Shown piece by piece: positions 55,056 through 63,213 of a stretch of DNA of 64,000 nucleotides. Under the pieces are notes generated by a model. It did not search any database. It was not told the origin of the DNA and saw nothing but the letters and a program-made list of their open reading frames with translations. The stretch's first letter is position 1; each line of letters begins with the position of its first letter. The DNA comes from Cognatishimia activa (GTDB lineage: Bacteria > Pseudomonadota > Alphaproteobacteria > Rhodobacterales > Rhodobacteraceae), in NCBI RefSeq assembly GCF_001458335.1, contig NZ_CYTO01000009.1:531129-595128 (forward strand), read 5' to 3'. The translations under genes and the position numbers were made by a program.

Positions 55056-56075
55056 GTGAGCCTATTCATCGACAGCCCCATCCGCACCGCGGCGCGCCTG
55101 TCTGTGGCTCCCATGATGGATTGGACAGACCGGCATTGCCGCTATTTCCATCGGCTCCTCTCCAAAGAAACGCTGCTTTATACGGAAATGGTGACCGCAC
55201 CGGCTTTGGTGCGTGGTGGGGCGCTACATTTGCTCGACTTTGCGCCTGAAGAACACCCGGTCGCTTTGCAACTTGGGGGATCTGATCCAAGCGAGCTTGC
55301 GCAAGCCACAAAGTTTGGCGCGGATGCGGGATATGACGAGATCAATCTGAACGTGGGTTGTCCGTCGGATCGTGTTCAGTCGGGCACGTTTGGTGCCGTC
55401 TTGATGAAGACGCCAGAGCTTGTGGCCGATTGCGTTAAAGCCATGCAGGACGCGAGCGATGTCGAAGTAACGGTGAAATGTCGGCTTGGGGTCGATGATC
55501 AAGACGCGCACGCCGTGCTGCCGCATTTCTTGGAAACTGTGTCTGCCACCGGGATCACGCGGTTCACAATCCATGCGCGCAAAGCTTGGCTGAAGGGCCT
55601 GTCACCAAAAGAAAATCGCGACATTCCTCCGCTGGATTATCCACTGGTTCACAAAATGAAGGCGGATTTTGCACACCTGCATATTTCCATCAACGGTGGA
55701 ATCAATTCGCTGGAAGAAGCGATGCCGCATCTAGAGCAAGGCTTAGATGGGGTGATGATCGGCCGAGCAGCCTACCACGATCCGGCTCAGGTTCTGCTTC
55801 ATGCGGATTCCCGAGTGTATGGCAAAGATGATCAAAGCAGCGCCGAGGCGGCGGTGCACGATATGTTGCCTTACATCGAGGCGCATCTCCAAAGCGGCGG
55901 AAAACTGCATCAAGTGACCCGTCATATGCTGGGTTTGTTCACCGGTAAGCCTGGGGCACGGGCGTGGCGTCGCGTGCTCTCGCAAGGGGCCAGCCGACCC
56001 GGGGCAGGACCAGAGCTGCTACTAGAAGCGCTCTCCCATATTTCTCAATCACATCCAGACCAAGCGGCGGAATAA
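55056..56075 (+). CDS. dusA: tRNA-dihydrouridine synthase A
   Basis: A 339-residue flavoprotein that reduces uridines in the tRNA D-loop. LSVAPMMDWTDRHCRYFHRL at the start is diagnostic of DusA, LNVGCPSDRVQSGTFGAVLM carries the catalytic cysteine, and ISINGGINSLEEAMPHL is the FMN-phosphate region. GTG at 55056 follows GGAG by about 9 bases; the upstream TTG at 55008 has no site. A TauE-type gene begins 5 bases after. Confidence 0.95.
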   Translation: MSLFIDSPIRTAARLSVAPMMDWTDRHCRYFHRLLSKETLLYTEMVTAPALVRGGALHLLDFAPEEHPVALQLGGSDPSELAQATKFGADAGYDEINLNVGCPSDRVQSGTFGAVLMKTPELVADCVKAMQDASDVEVTVKCRLGVDDQDAHAVLPHFLETVSATGITRFTIHARKAWLKGLSPKENRDIPPLDYPLVHKMKADFAHLHISINGGINSLEEAMPHLEQGLDGVMIGRAAYHDPAQVLLHADSRVYGKDDQSSAEAAVHDMLPYIEAHLQSGGKLHQVTRHMLGLFTGKPGARAWRRVLSQGASRPGAGPELLLEALSHISQSHPDQAAE

Positions 56076-56080
56076 AGCAC

Positions 56081-56905
56081 ATGCCAGATATCTCTCTTCT
56101 TCTTCAGATGGGCGCTTTGCTCATCGTTATCGGCGCGTTTGCAGGCGTTCTGGCGGGACTTTTGGGCGTTGGCGGGGGGATCGTTCTGGTTCCTGCTTTT
56201 TATTATGCGTTCCAAACGCTTGGCTATGACGGGCCGCAACTGATGCAGATGTGTCTGGGCACGTCTTTGGCCACCATTGTGGTCACGTCGGTTCGTTCTG
56301 TGCTGAGCCACAACAAAAAGGGTGCCGTTGATTGGGATATCCTGCGCTCTTGGGGGCCGGGGATTGCTGTTGGTGCCGCGATTGGTGTGACGATCGCCGC
56401 GCAACTTCGGTCCGAGACACTGGTGGCGGTCTTTGGCGTGCTCGCGATTATTGTCGGCGTCTACATGGCTCTAGGCCGTTCAGAATGGCGTTTGGGGGAA
56501 GACATGCCCAAAGGCGGTACGCGTGCTGTCCTAAGTCCTTTGGTGGGCTTTCTTTCTGTCCTCATGGGGATCGGTGGTGGTAGCTTCGGCGTTCCTCTGA
56601 TGAGCCTGTATGGCACGCCGATCCACCGCGCTGTAGCAACAGCTGCAGGATTTGGTCTGATTATCGCTGTGCCGGGCGTGATCGGTTTTCTGTTGGTGCA
56701 GGTGGATGCCGCCGTTAGGCCGGTTGCAACCATTGGCGCTGTGAACCTGATTGCCTTTGCCCTGATCATTGCGATGACACTGATGACTGCGCCGATCGGC
56801 GTGCGGCTGGCACACGCGCTAGACGCGAAACCTTTGAAGCGAATCTTTGGTGGTTTCCTGATTCTGGTCGCGCTGAACATGCTTCGAAAAGCGATTGGTT
56901 ACTGA
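56081..56905 (+). CDS. TauE/SafE family sulfite/anion exporter
   Basis: A 274-residue membrane protein with eight hydrophobic segments in two repeats. The repeat motifs are AGLLGVGGGIVLVPAFYYAF and GFLSVLMGIGGGSFGVPLMS, the TauE/SafE (DUF81) signature. The family exports sulfite, sulfoacetate or other organic anions. The start ATG is only 5 bases after the dusA stop, so expression is coupled to dusA by position only. Confidence 0.92.
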   Translation: MPDISLLLQMGALLIVIGAFAGVLAGLLGVGGGIVLVPAFYYAFQTLGYDGPQLMQMCLGTSLATIVVTSVRSVLSHNKKGAVDWDILRSWGPGIAVGAAIGVTIAAQLRSETLVAVFGVLAIIVGVYMALGRSEWRLGEDMPKGGTRAVLSPLVGFLSVLMGIGGGSFGVPLMSLYGTPIHRAVATAAGFGLIIAVPGVIGFLLVQVDAAVRPVATIGAVNLIAFALIIAMTLMTAPIGVRLAHALDAKPLKRIFGGFLILVALNMLRKAIGY

Positions 56906-57064
56906 GGCTTACTCAAAACTTTCTGTTCATTAACTTTAGTTCTATGAACAAAGAGTTCTGACTTGGCCGATTGTGCCAGCTTGGTACACAGTGACGGCAA
57001 ATAGCTTTATTTCGCCTCAAAATTGTCCAATTCTCTTTTGGTAGAGATTTTCGAGGGCATATTT

Positions 57065-58195
57065 ATGGAACTCCTGATTGTGTTTGGCCTGCTGACTGCA
57101 GGTCTGATTGCTGTTTTTCAAAATGATGATGATGAGGCCACCGTAGACGGTGGCGGCGACGGCGGGTCAGACGGCGGCGGTGACGATGGCACCGGGGGCG
57201 GCGATGGCGGCCCAGGTGATGGCGGCGGCGGTGACGGCGGCATGCTCGGGATGTTGATTGAAGGCACAGACGGAGCGGACTCCTTGGCCGGCGCTGAGGG
57301 CGATGACACGATCAACGGTCTTGACGGCGACGATGTGATCGACGGCGGAGCTGGCGACGATGACATTCTTGGTGGTCTTGGAGATGATACGATCAACGGC
57401 GGTGAAGGCGATGACACCATCGGTGCTGCCGCGGGCAACGATATCATCGACGGCGGTGAGGGCGACGACAGCATCCGCGGTGGCAATGACGGCGATCAGA
57501 TCTCTGGTGGTGACGGTGCTGATTTCATCGACGGCGCAAACAGCGGTGATGTGCTTCTCGGCGAAGATGGTGATGACACCATTCTCGGTGGCCGCGGTGA
57601 TGACTTCTTATCTGGCGGCGCGGGTGCGGATTACTTAGACGGCGGAGTCGGTAGCGACATCCTGTATGGGGCTGCGGACGACGACGAGTTGTTCGGTGGT
57701 GACAACGACGACCTGTTGGTTGGCGAAGAGGGCGAAGATACGCTGCGTGGCGGCGGTGGTGACGATATTTTGATTGGCGGCGGCGTCGGCGTGTCTGGTG
57801 ACGACGATGAAATCCTGACGTTCTTCACTGACGATGAAGGAGATGTCCTTCGTGGCGAGGCGGGGCATGACCAAATCTTTATGGACACCAACGACACCGT
57901 GAACGGCGGTATCGGCGAAGATGTGTTCCTGACCGGTGTCTATGTGGACGAAGACAATACACCGATTGTGAATGATTGGGACGACGGTGAAGACATCCTT
58001 GCGATTGTGGTTGAAGAAGGCGCTCCGGGTCTTGTCACTATCGAAGAAGGTGACGAAGCGGGTCAGGCGGATGTCTTCGTGGACGGCCAAAAAGTGGCTG
58101 AAGTCGTTGGAGCCTTTGGGACTTTGACGCTTGATGACATCACGGTTGTCGAGGCGGACGTGACGGCGAATACGGTTTCACCGATCGCGGCCTAA
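57065..58195 (+). CDS. Membrane-anchored RTX-type calcium-binding repeat protein
   Basis: A 376-residue protein with a single N-terminal membrane segment (MELLIVFGLLTAGLIAVFQ), a Gly/Asp linker at about 20-75, then roughly 18-20 RTX nonapeptides of GGxGxDxUx type at about 75-250 (GGLGDDTIN, GGEGDDTIG and others) that bind calcium. The C-terminal 120 residues are acidic and beta-like (DVFLTGVYVDEDNTPIVNDW). It lacks the usual C-terminal type I secretion tail plus ABC genes. The ATG at 57065 follows GAGGG; the frame is open to 57023. Confidence 0.88.
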   Translation: MELLIVFGLLTAGLIAVFQNDDDEATVDGGGDGGSDGGGDDGTGGGDGGPGDGGGGDGGMLGMLIEGTDGADSLAGAEGDDTINGLDGDDVIDGGAGDDDILGGLGDDTINGGEGDDTIGAAAGNDIIDGGEGDDSIRGGNDGDQISGGDGADFIDGANSGDVLLGEDGDDTILGGRGDDFLSGGAGADYLDGGVGSDILYGAADDDELFGGDNDDLLVGEEGEDTLRGGGGDDILIGGGVGVSGDDDEILTFFTDDEGDVLRGEAGHDQIFMDTNDTVNGGIGEDVFLTGVYVDEDNTPIVNDWDDGEDILAIVVEEGAPGLVTIEEGDEAGQADVFVDGQKVAEVVGAFGTLTLDDITVVEADVTANTVSPIAA

Positions 58196-58214
58196 GCTAA
58201 CCTAGAAAAGAGAG

Positions 58215-58247
58215 CGACGCGTGGCGTTATTCGCCGCGCGTCGTTTG
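58215..58247 (+). terminator. Probable terminator of the RTX gene
   Basis: CGACGCGTGGCG and CGCCGCGCGTCG pair with one mismatch across TTATT; TTTGCCGTTTT follows. It overlaps the 3' end of the convergent DUF1289 gene. Confidence 0.65.
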
Positions 58248-58487
58248 CCGTTTTAGGGCTCTGTTGCGACCACCGCGACGTTGCTTCAGGCGGCTTGCGC
58301 GGCTTGGGAGCTCACTCATCAGTTTCAGCCGATGGTCTTCGGTGTAGCGGCCCCACTCCAGGATCTCATCCATGGTCCGGTAGCACCCGGTGCAGATCTC
58401 TGCGGTTGGATGAATGCCACACAAGCTGACACAAGGCGAAGAAATCTCCGCCCGCGACCAAACCTCTGATTTATCCTTTTTCGCCAA
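58227..58487 (-). CDS. DUF1289 protein
   Basis: An 86-residue protein with ISSPCVSLCGIHPTAEICTG followed by CYRTMDEILEW, giving the four cysteines CxxxC and CxxC of DUF1289. The cysteines probably bind an iron-sulfur cluster or zinc. It lies 11 bases after ruvX on the same strand and its basic C-terminus ends close to the RTX terminator. Confidence 0.88.
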   Translation of the reverse strand: MAKKDKSEVWSRAEISSPCVSLCGIHPTAEICTGCYRTMDEILEWGRYTEDHRLKLMSELPSRASRLKQRRGGRNRALKRQTTRGE

Positions 58488-58498
58488 TCCAGGGTCCT

Positions 58499-58981
58499 TT
58501 ATGCGCCGCGCCGAATATGGGCGAGGCGATCCAATGCACCTTGTAAGATATAGCCCGCCGCCACATGATCAATAACTTCAGACCGACGTTTTCTGCTGGT
58601 ATCCGCCTCAAGCAGCGCCCGTTCTGCGGCGACGGTCGAAAGGCGTTCGTCCCACAAGAAGATCGGGAGAGGGGTCAATTGTGCCAAATTGCGCGCAAAG
58701 GCGCGGGTAGATTGAACCCTTGGGCCCTCGGATCCATCCATGTTCAACGGAAGGCCAAGAAAAAGCGCAGCAATGTCACGCTCTTTGATGATCTCAAGCA
58801 GTTGCGCGGCATCTTGCGTGAACTTCTTACGCCTAATCGTGCTGAGCGGAGTCGCAATGGATTGAAAGCTATCCGACACTGCGACGCCAATGGTTTTTGT
58901 GCCAAGGTCGAGCCCTGCCACCGCACGCATTGTGGGCACTTCAGAAACATGTGCCTCGATATCTTCAAAAATCTTTTGCAT
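58499..58981 (-). CDS. ruvX: RuvX/YqgF family putative pre-16S rRNA nuclease
   Basis: A 160-residue RNase H-fold protein. The blocks VAGLDLGTKTIGVAVSD, FLGLPLNMDGSEGPRVQST and FLWDERLSTVAAERALLEAD, then VIDHVAAGYILQGALD, are the DxGxxxxGxA, middle and Asp-bearing motifs of YqgF. It trims the 16S rRNA 5' end or acts as a Holliday-junction resolvase-like protein. It begins 2 bases after the ccmI stop with no ribosome site, so translation is probably coupled. ATG at codon 18 is an alternative start. Confidence 0.93.
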   Translation of the reverse strand: MQKIFEDIEAHVSEVPTMRAVAGLDLGTKTIGVAVSDSFQSIATPLSTIRRKKFTQDAAQLLEIIKERDIAALFLGLPLNMDGSEGPRVQSTRAFARNLAQLTPLPIFLWDERLSTVAAERALLEADTSRKRRSEVIDHVAAGYILQGALDRLAHIRRGA

Positions 58982-58983
58982 CT

Positions 58984-60213
58984 TTAGTCGAGTCCAGCGC
59001 CGCGGGCGGCTTGTTCAATTGTTGCCAAGGCGTCAGGTTTTTCAGCAAAAACTGTCTTTGCTTCATTCCAGATGACTTGCGCACGGTCGGTTTGGCCGAG
59101 CACACCATAAGCACCGATCAGCCGCGCCCATTCGTCAGGCGTTCCGCCTTGGGTGCCCAGCCGTTCTGCTAGCCCTGATACCATGCTTTCAATCATGGCG
59201 CGCCGGTCTTCAGCGGATAGATCTTCTGCGGCTTCAATTTCTTCCGCGCTGGGGCCATTTAAGGAAGGTGCAGGCGCCGCATAAGTGACGCCCGCAAACC
59301 ACGCAAGATCGTCGATGCGTGCACGGATCGGAGCGACCCAAGGAGCGCCTTCTGGGCCTTTCTCCAATAGGTCGCGCCAAATCCGGAAGGTCATGTCGGG
59401 CCGGCCGCTCTGAGATAACATAAGGCCAAGATAGTAGCGCGCGAACCCGCTTTCAGGGTCCAGCTCAAGGGCTTTGCGAAGGGCTTCCTCCGCTTCGGGG
59501 GAAACATAAAGCTGTGCCGCCCGGATCATCAAATCAGCAAGCTGCACATAGTCAAAGCTGCTTGCCGCATCTCCCTTCAGCTCAATGACTCTGCGTTGCG
59601 CCGCATAGGCCGCCTTGTAGTTGGTCATAATTGCTTCATTGCGGGTCAAAAGCTCGAAGCCCCGAAGATCATTGGGACGCTCAGCCACGGTCGCGCGCAA
59701 TTGTTCCATCAAAGCGGCGAAGTCAGGGTCAATTTCCGGCGGGGTAAGCTTGGGAAGTTGGGCTTCGAACTCTTGCTGGGACAAGCGATTTTCCAAATTG
59801 TCCTGAGCATCTGTTTTGCGGTCGATCAAAGCGAGGTCAGGGTAACCGGGATTGCCGAGGCTTTGGTAGAGAGCGGCTGATCCAAGCGCGATCACTAAGA
59901 TCGAGATGCCAGCCGCGAGCATTGCGCTGCGCTTTGAGCCACCCGAACCGGTCGCTTCTTTTTGGATTTGCGCGTCGGCGGCCAAGATGCGGCGCGATAC
60001 TTCGGTGCGAACCCGTTCTGCGTCTTCTTCTGACAGCACACCACGGGCCAGATCGCGTTCGACCTCGGTCAATTGGTCTCGATACACCTGCAGGTCATAA
60101 GCCGCAGGGGAGACATCGGTCTCATTTGTTCCCGTGCGACCCAGCAACATCGCGCGCGCAATGAATATTCCGGTGATCAGGGTCAGCCCGATCGCTGTCA
60201 TCCAAAATGGCAT
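58984..60213 (-). CDS. ccmI: c-type cytochrome biogenesis protein CcmI
   Basis: A 409-residue protein with an N-terminal membrane segment (MPFWMTAIGLTLITGIFIAR), a cytoplasmic leucine-zipper-like loop (DLQVYRDQLTEVERDLARGV), a second membrane segment near 95-115, and a periplasmic TPR domain (RRVIELKGDAASSFDYVQLA, ALRKALELDPESGFARYYLG). CcmI holds apocytochromes for heme attachment. AAGGGA precedes the ATG at 60213; the frame is open to 60420. Other ccm genes are not nearby. Confidence 0.92.
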   Translation of the reverse strand: MPFWMTAIGLTLITGIFIARAMLLGRTGTNETDVSPAAYDLQVYRDQLTEVERDLARGVLSEEDAERVRTEVSRRILAADAQIQKEATGSGGSKRSAMLAAGISILVIALGSAALYQSLGNPGYPDLALIDRKTDAQDNLENRLSQQEFEAQLPKLTPPEIDPDFAALMEQLRATVAERPNDLRGFELLTRNEAIMTNYKAAYAAQRRVIELKGDAASSFDYVQLADLMIRAAQLYVSPEAEEALRKALELDPESGFARYYLGLMLSQSGRPDMTFRIWRDLLEKGPEGAPWVAPIRARIDDLAWFAGVTYAAPAPSLNGPSAEEIEAAEDLSAEDRRAMIESMVSGLAERLGTQGGTPDEWARLIGAYGVLGQTDRAQVIWNEAKTVFAEKPDALATIEQAARGAGLD

Positions 60214-60418
60214 GGTTGCATTCCCTTCGTGGATTTCATCTAACCTTTGTGGAGCGAGGGTGAAAGCCAGAATGCCAAATGTGACAATTGGCGCAACTTT
60301 TCTAGGTGGAAGAAAGTTTTCCAAATCCTGAGTGAAATCGTTCTTTACCCTTGACCTTTCGGGCCAAAAACTCACATCTGTCACACAGATTGACCGCACG
60401 AACTGAATGGAGGCCCCC

Positions 60419-61018
60419 ATGGCTTTTGAACTTCCTGATCTTCCTTACGCTCACGACGCATTGGCCGCACACGGCATGTCCGCAGAGACACTGGAATTCC
60501 ACCACGACCTGCACCACAACGCTTACGTGACCAACGGCAACGCAGCGATTGCTGGCACAGAGTGGGACGGCAAGACTCTTGAAGAGATCATCGTGGGCAC
60601 CTACGACAAAACTGCCGTGGCTCAGAACGGTATCTTCAACAACATCTCTCAGCTGTGGAACCATAACCAGTTCTGGGAAATGATGGGCCCGAACAAGACC
60701 GCAATGCCAGGCGAGCTGGAAAAAGCGATTGTTGAATCTTTCGGTTCTGTTGACGAATTCAAATCCCAATTCTCCGCAGCAGGCGCAGGCCAATTCGGTT
60801 CCGGCTGGTGCTGGTTGGTGAAAGACACTGACGGCGGTCTGAAAGTGACCAAGACAGAAAACGGTGTGAACCCACTGTGCTTCGGTCAAACAGCTCTGCT
60901 GGGTTGTGATGTTTGGGAACACTCCTACTACATCGACTTCCGCAACAAACGTCCGGTTTACCTGTCCAACTTCCTGGACAACCTGGTGAACTGGGAAAAC
61001 GTCGCGTCCCGTCTGTAA
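60419..61018 (+). CDS. sodB: Fe/Mn superoxide dismutase
   Basis: A 199-residue superoxide dismutase. Metal ligands are seen: His in LEFHHDLHHNAYV (residue about 26), His in ISQLWNHNQFWEMM (about 78), Asp and His in GCDVWEHSYYIDFRNKRP (about 165 and 169). The start MAFELPDLPYAHDAL is typical of FeSOD/cambialistic SodB. The ATG at 60419 follows GGAGG by 5 bases; an upstream ATG at 60407 is in frame but masks the site. Confidence 0.97.
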   Translation: MAFELPDLPYAHDALAAHGMSAETLEFHHDLHHNAYVTNGNAAIAGTEWDGKTLEEIIVGTYDKTAVAQNGIFNNISQLWNHNQFWEMMGPNKTAMPGELEKAIVESFGSVDEFKSQFSAAGAGQFGSGWCWLVKDTDGGLKVTKTENGVNPLCFGQTALLGCDVWEHSYYIDFRNKRPVYLSNFLDNLVNWENVASRL

Positions 61019-61042
61019 TTCGCGGACTGACGCAGGAATGAC

Positions 61043-61074
61043 AAAACGCCCTCTCGTTTGAGAGGGCGTTTTTG
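61043..61074. terminator. Terminator of sodB, usable from both sides
   Basis: AAAACGCCCTCT and AGAGGGCGTTTTTG pair across CGTTTG. It lies 25 bases after the sodB stop and 6 bases from the stop of the convergent small gene. Confidence 0.87.
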
Positions 61075-61079
61075 TTTGA

Positions 61080-61256
61080 TCACATATACCATTTGCCCGG
61101 AAAAATTTCGGGTAATGCAATGCGACGGGACGCAAAGCGTTTTAGGCTAAGAACACGTTGGGCTTGCAGCTTTAGGAATGCGACGCTCTGAACGGTTAGG
61201 CGCGTTAGAGGGACCGCGCGCTTCGCTTTGGTTGGGACAAGTGTTTCAGCAGACAT
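61080..61256 (-). CDS. Small basic protein (58 residues), unknown
   Basis: A 58-residue protein, MSAETLVPTKAKRAVPLTRL then VAFLKLQAQRVLSLKRFASR, rich in Arg/Lys/Leu, giving an amphipathic basic helix. GAGGAAG lies 6-7 bases before the ATG at 61256, which supports translation, and a shared terminator follows. I do not recognise a family. It lies between sodB and the divergent LuxR-type gene. Confidence 0.5.
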   Translation of the reverse strand: MSAETLVPTKAKRAVPLTRLTVQSVAFLKLQAQRVLSLKRFASRRIALPEIFPGKWYM

Positions 61257-61384
61257 TTCATCTTCCTCGTTATGACATGTCCCATTCTCTGACAGTGTGT
61301 TCGACCAATCATGAGCAGCTTTGCCCAAAGCGTTTTGGGCAATTTTACCCATGGGTTTGCGTCGAATTGGTGTAGAATGCGCGC

Positions 61385-62581
61385 ATGAGCAAACTGTCAT
61401 TCACTCCGGAAGAACTGTCCGAACTCATTGGCCTGGTCTATGACTCGGCCTTTGAGGAGGTACAGTGGCAGTCGCTTCTCAAGAAAATCACAGAGTTGTT
61501 TCCAGGAATTGGTGGGATTGCTTGGGGGTATGATGGCGACACTATGCTGCCCGAATATGTCAGTGCCGATGCTGATATGCTTTTCCCGCGATCCTTTGAT
61601 TTCAATATGAAAAATAACTTCGGCGAGACGATGTCGGAGTCCGTCAAGCGCGTGCCCAACGGTTTTGTGGCGCGCACGATGATGATTTATTCAGAGCACG
61701 AGCTATTGAATTCAAGTTGCTACCAAGATTTTTTGAAACCGTCGGGCTACCGAAACTCATTGCATTTGAAAGTCGACCACAACGGCGAGCGCGGAGCGCT
61801 TTTAGGGTTTCCAATCCCAGAAGACACAAAGTTAGAAGCCGAGCTGCATGACCCGCTTTTTGAGCTTTTAAAATACCTTTCGCCCCATGCGGTACGGGCA
61901 AGCCAGCTCGCGCGGGCTTTGACATTGGCCAAACGTGCGACCGAAGTGTTCAGTGGTTTCCTTGACGGGATCATTTTGCCAATGCTTGTGACCAACGCCA
62001 GCGGGCGCTACCTGTTTGCCAACGGAGCAGGGCGCCGCGTTTTGGAACGCGGGGATCCTTTGCGCCTCGGTGCTGATGGGGCGCTAAAGCTCACCAATAG
62101 CCATGATACTTTGGACCTTTATCACAAGCTGAGCCAAACCAACCGTGATCAGATCCAAAGTGGCATGCGCATTGAAGCAGGTGACAGTCCGCTTATGCTG
62201 GCGATCTCACCCTTTCGCCCGTCCATGAGGGATGCCAGTGCCATCGATAGACACCTGTTAGATGAAGAACGCATGTTTGCGATTTTTGTGGGTCAGTCGG
62301 AACGGGATGCGGTGAACACCGGTTTGCTTGAAGACGTGTTCGATCTCAGTATCCGCGAGGCGCAGGTCTGTAAGAGTTTATTAATGGGGCAAAGCGTCGC
62401 CACGATTGCTGAGACCTCCCATCGATCCCCCAAAACCGTGCGAAATCAGATTCAGATGATCTATGAGAAAGTTGGCGTGTCTTCCAATGCTGAGCTCTTA
62501 GACTCGCTTTCGGTCTTCCGCACGGTTGGGACGATGTTTGAAAACAACCCCGGTCCGCGCGCCGTTACAGACGCGCTTTAA
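61385..62581 (+). CDS. LuxR-type helix-turn-helix regulator without autoinducer domain
   Basis: A 398-residue protein. The C-terminal 65 residues hold a LuxR/FixJ helix-turn-helix (LSIREAQVCKSLLMGQSVAT, AETSHRSPKTVRNQIQMIYE, KVGVSSNAELLDSL). The long N-terminal part has no clear acyl-homoserine-lactone or receiver domain; a PAS-like stretch may be present at about 190-270. It has no luxI neighbour. Its 3' end overlaps the convergent LOG gene by 17 bases. The ribosome site is weak. Confidence 0.88.
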   Translation: MSKLSFTPEELSELIGLVYDSAFEEVQWQSLLKKITELFPGIGGIAWGYDGDTMLPEYVSADADMLFPRSFDFNMKNNFGETMSESVKRVPNGFVARTMMIYSEHELLNSSCYQDFLKPSGYRNSLHLKVDHNGERGALLGFPIPEDTKLEAELHDPLFELLKYLSPHAVRASQLARALTLAKRATEVFSGFLDGIILPMLVTNASGRYLFANGAGRRVLERGDPLRLGADGALKLTNSHDTLDLYHKLSQTNRDQIQSGMRIEAGDSPLMLAISPFRPSMRDASAIDRHLLDEERMFAIFVGQSERDAVNTGLLEDVFDLSIREAQVCKSLLMGQSVATIAETSHRSPKTVRNQIQMIYEKVGVSSNAELLDSLSVFRTVGTMFENNPGPRAVTDAL

Positions 62582-63113
62582 AGGTTTCTACAGCTTCTTC
62601 GACCGTCGACGTCACAAACATGAAGTCTTTAATCGATGCATCGGCAAACCCCTGATCAACCACGTGATCAATCAATCCGATCAGCGGATCCCAATAGCCA
62701 TTCACATTCAGCAAAACGATCGGCTTGTCGTGCAGGCCAATCTGTCGCCATGTGAGCACTTCAAAGAATTCGTCCAATGAGCCCGCGCCGCCGGGCAAGA
62801 CCACCACCGCATCGCAGTTCATGAACATGACCTTTTTGCGTTCGTGCATGTTCTCGGTGACGATGTAGCGGGTCAGATCGGTTTTCCCGACCTCCCAATC
62901 CACAAGATGCTGGGGAATCACACCGAACGTATCGCCATGTGCCGCCTGCGTCGCGCGTGCCACCGCGCCCATCAGCCCCACATCGCCCGCGCCATAGACC
63001 AAACGCCAATTTTCATCAGCGATGGCTTGGCCAAGCGCGGTTGCTGCTTGTTCATAAGCCGGATCAACGCCCGCGCGCGAGCCACAAAAGACACAAATGG
63101 AGGCAGTTGCCAT
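62565..63113 (-). CDS. LOG/TIGR00730 family Rossmann protein
   Basis: A 182-residue protein of the cytokinin-riboside 5'-monophosphate phosphoribohydrolase (LOG) family. ICVFCGSRAGVDPAYEQAAT, WRLVYGAGDVGLMGAVARAT and VVLPGGAGSLDEFFEVLTWR match; the usual PGGxGTxxE is PGGAGSLDE here. Bacterial relatives hydrolyse AMP or nucleotide monophosphates. AGGAGA lies before the ATG at 63113. Confidence 0.92.
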   Translation of the reverse strand: MATASICVFCGSRAGVDPAYEQAATALGQAIADENWRLVYGAGDVGLMGAVARATQAAHGDTFGVIPQHLVDWEVGKTDLTRYIVTENMHERKKVMFMNCDAVVVLPGGAGSLDEFFEVLTWRQIGLHDKPIVLLNVNGYWDPLIGLIDHVVDQGFADASIKDFMFVTSTVEEAVETFKARL

Positions 63114-63213
63114 GAAAATCTCCTGAGGAATCAAAGGGCTTTTGACCATGGTTACCCAAGTTGCTAGGGTCCCTCAACTAAGACGACTGCCAAATACTGG
63201 GGAAGGGGCAGCC

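Noticed and set aside
56924..56950. TGTTCAT and ATGAACA inverted repeat, and GTTC repeats, as a possible LexA box.
   Set aside because: The alphaproteobacterial LexA site has GTTC with 7 bases before the second GTTC; here the gap is 10, and the flanking genes are not SOS genes.
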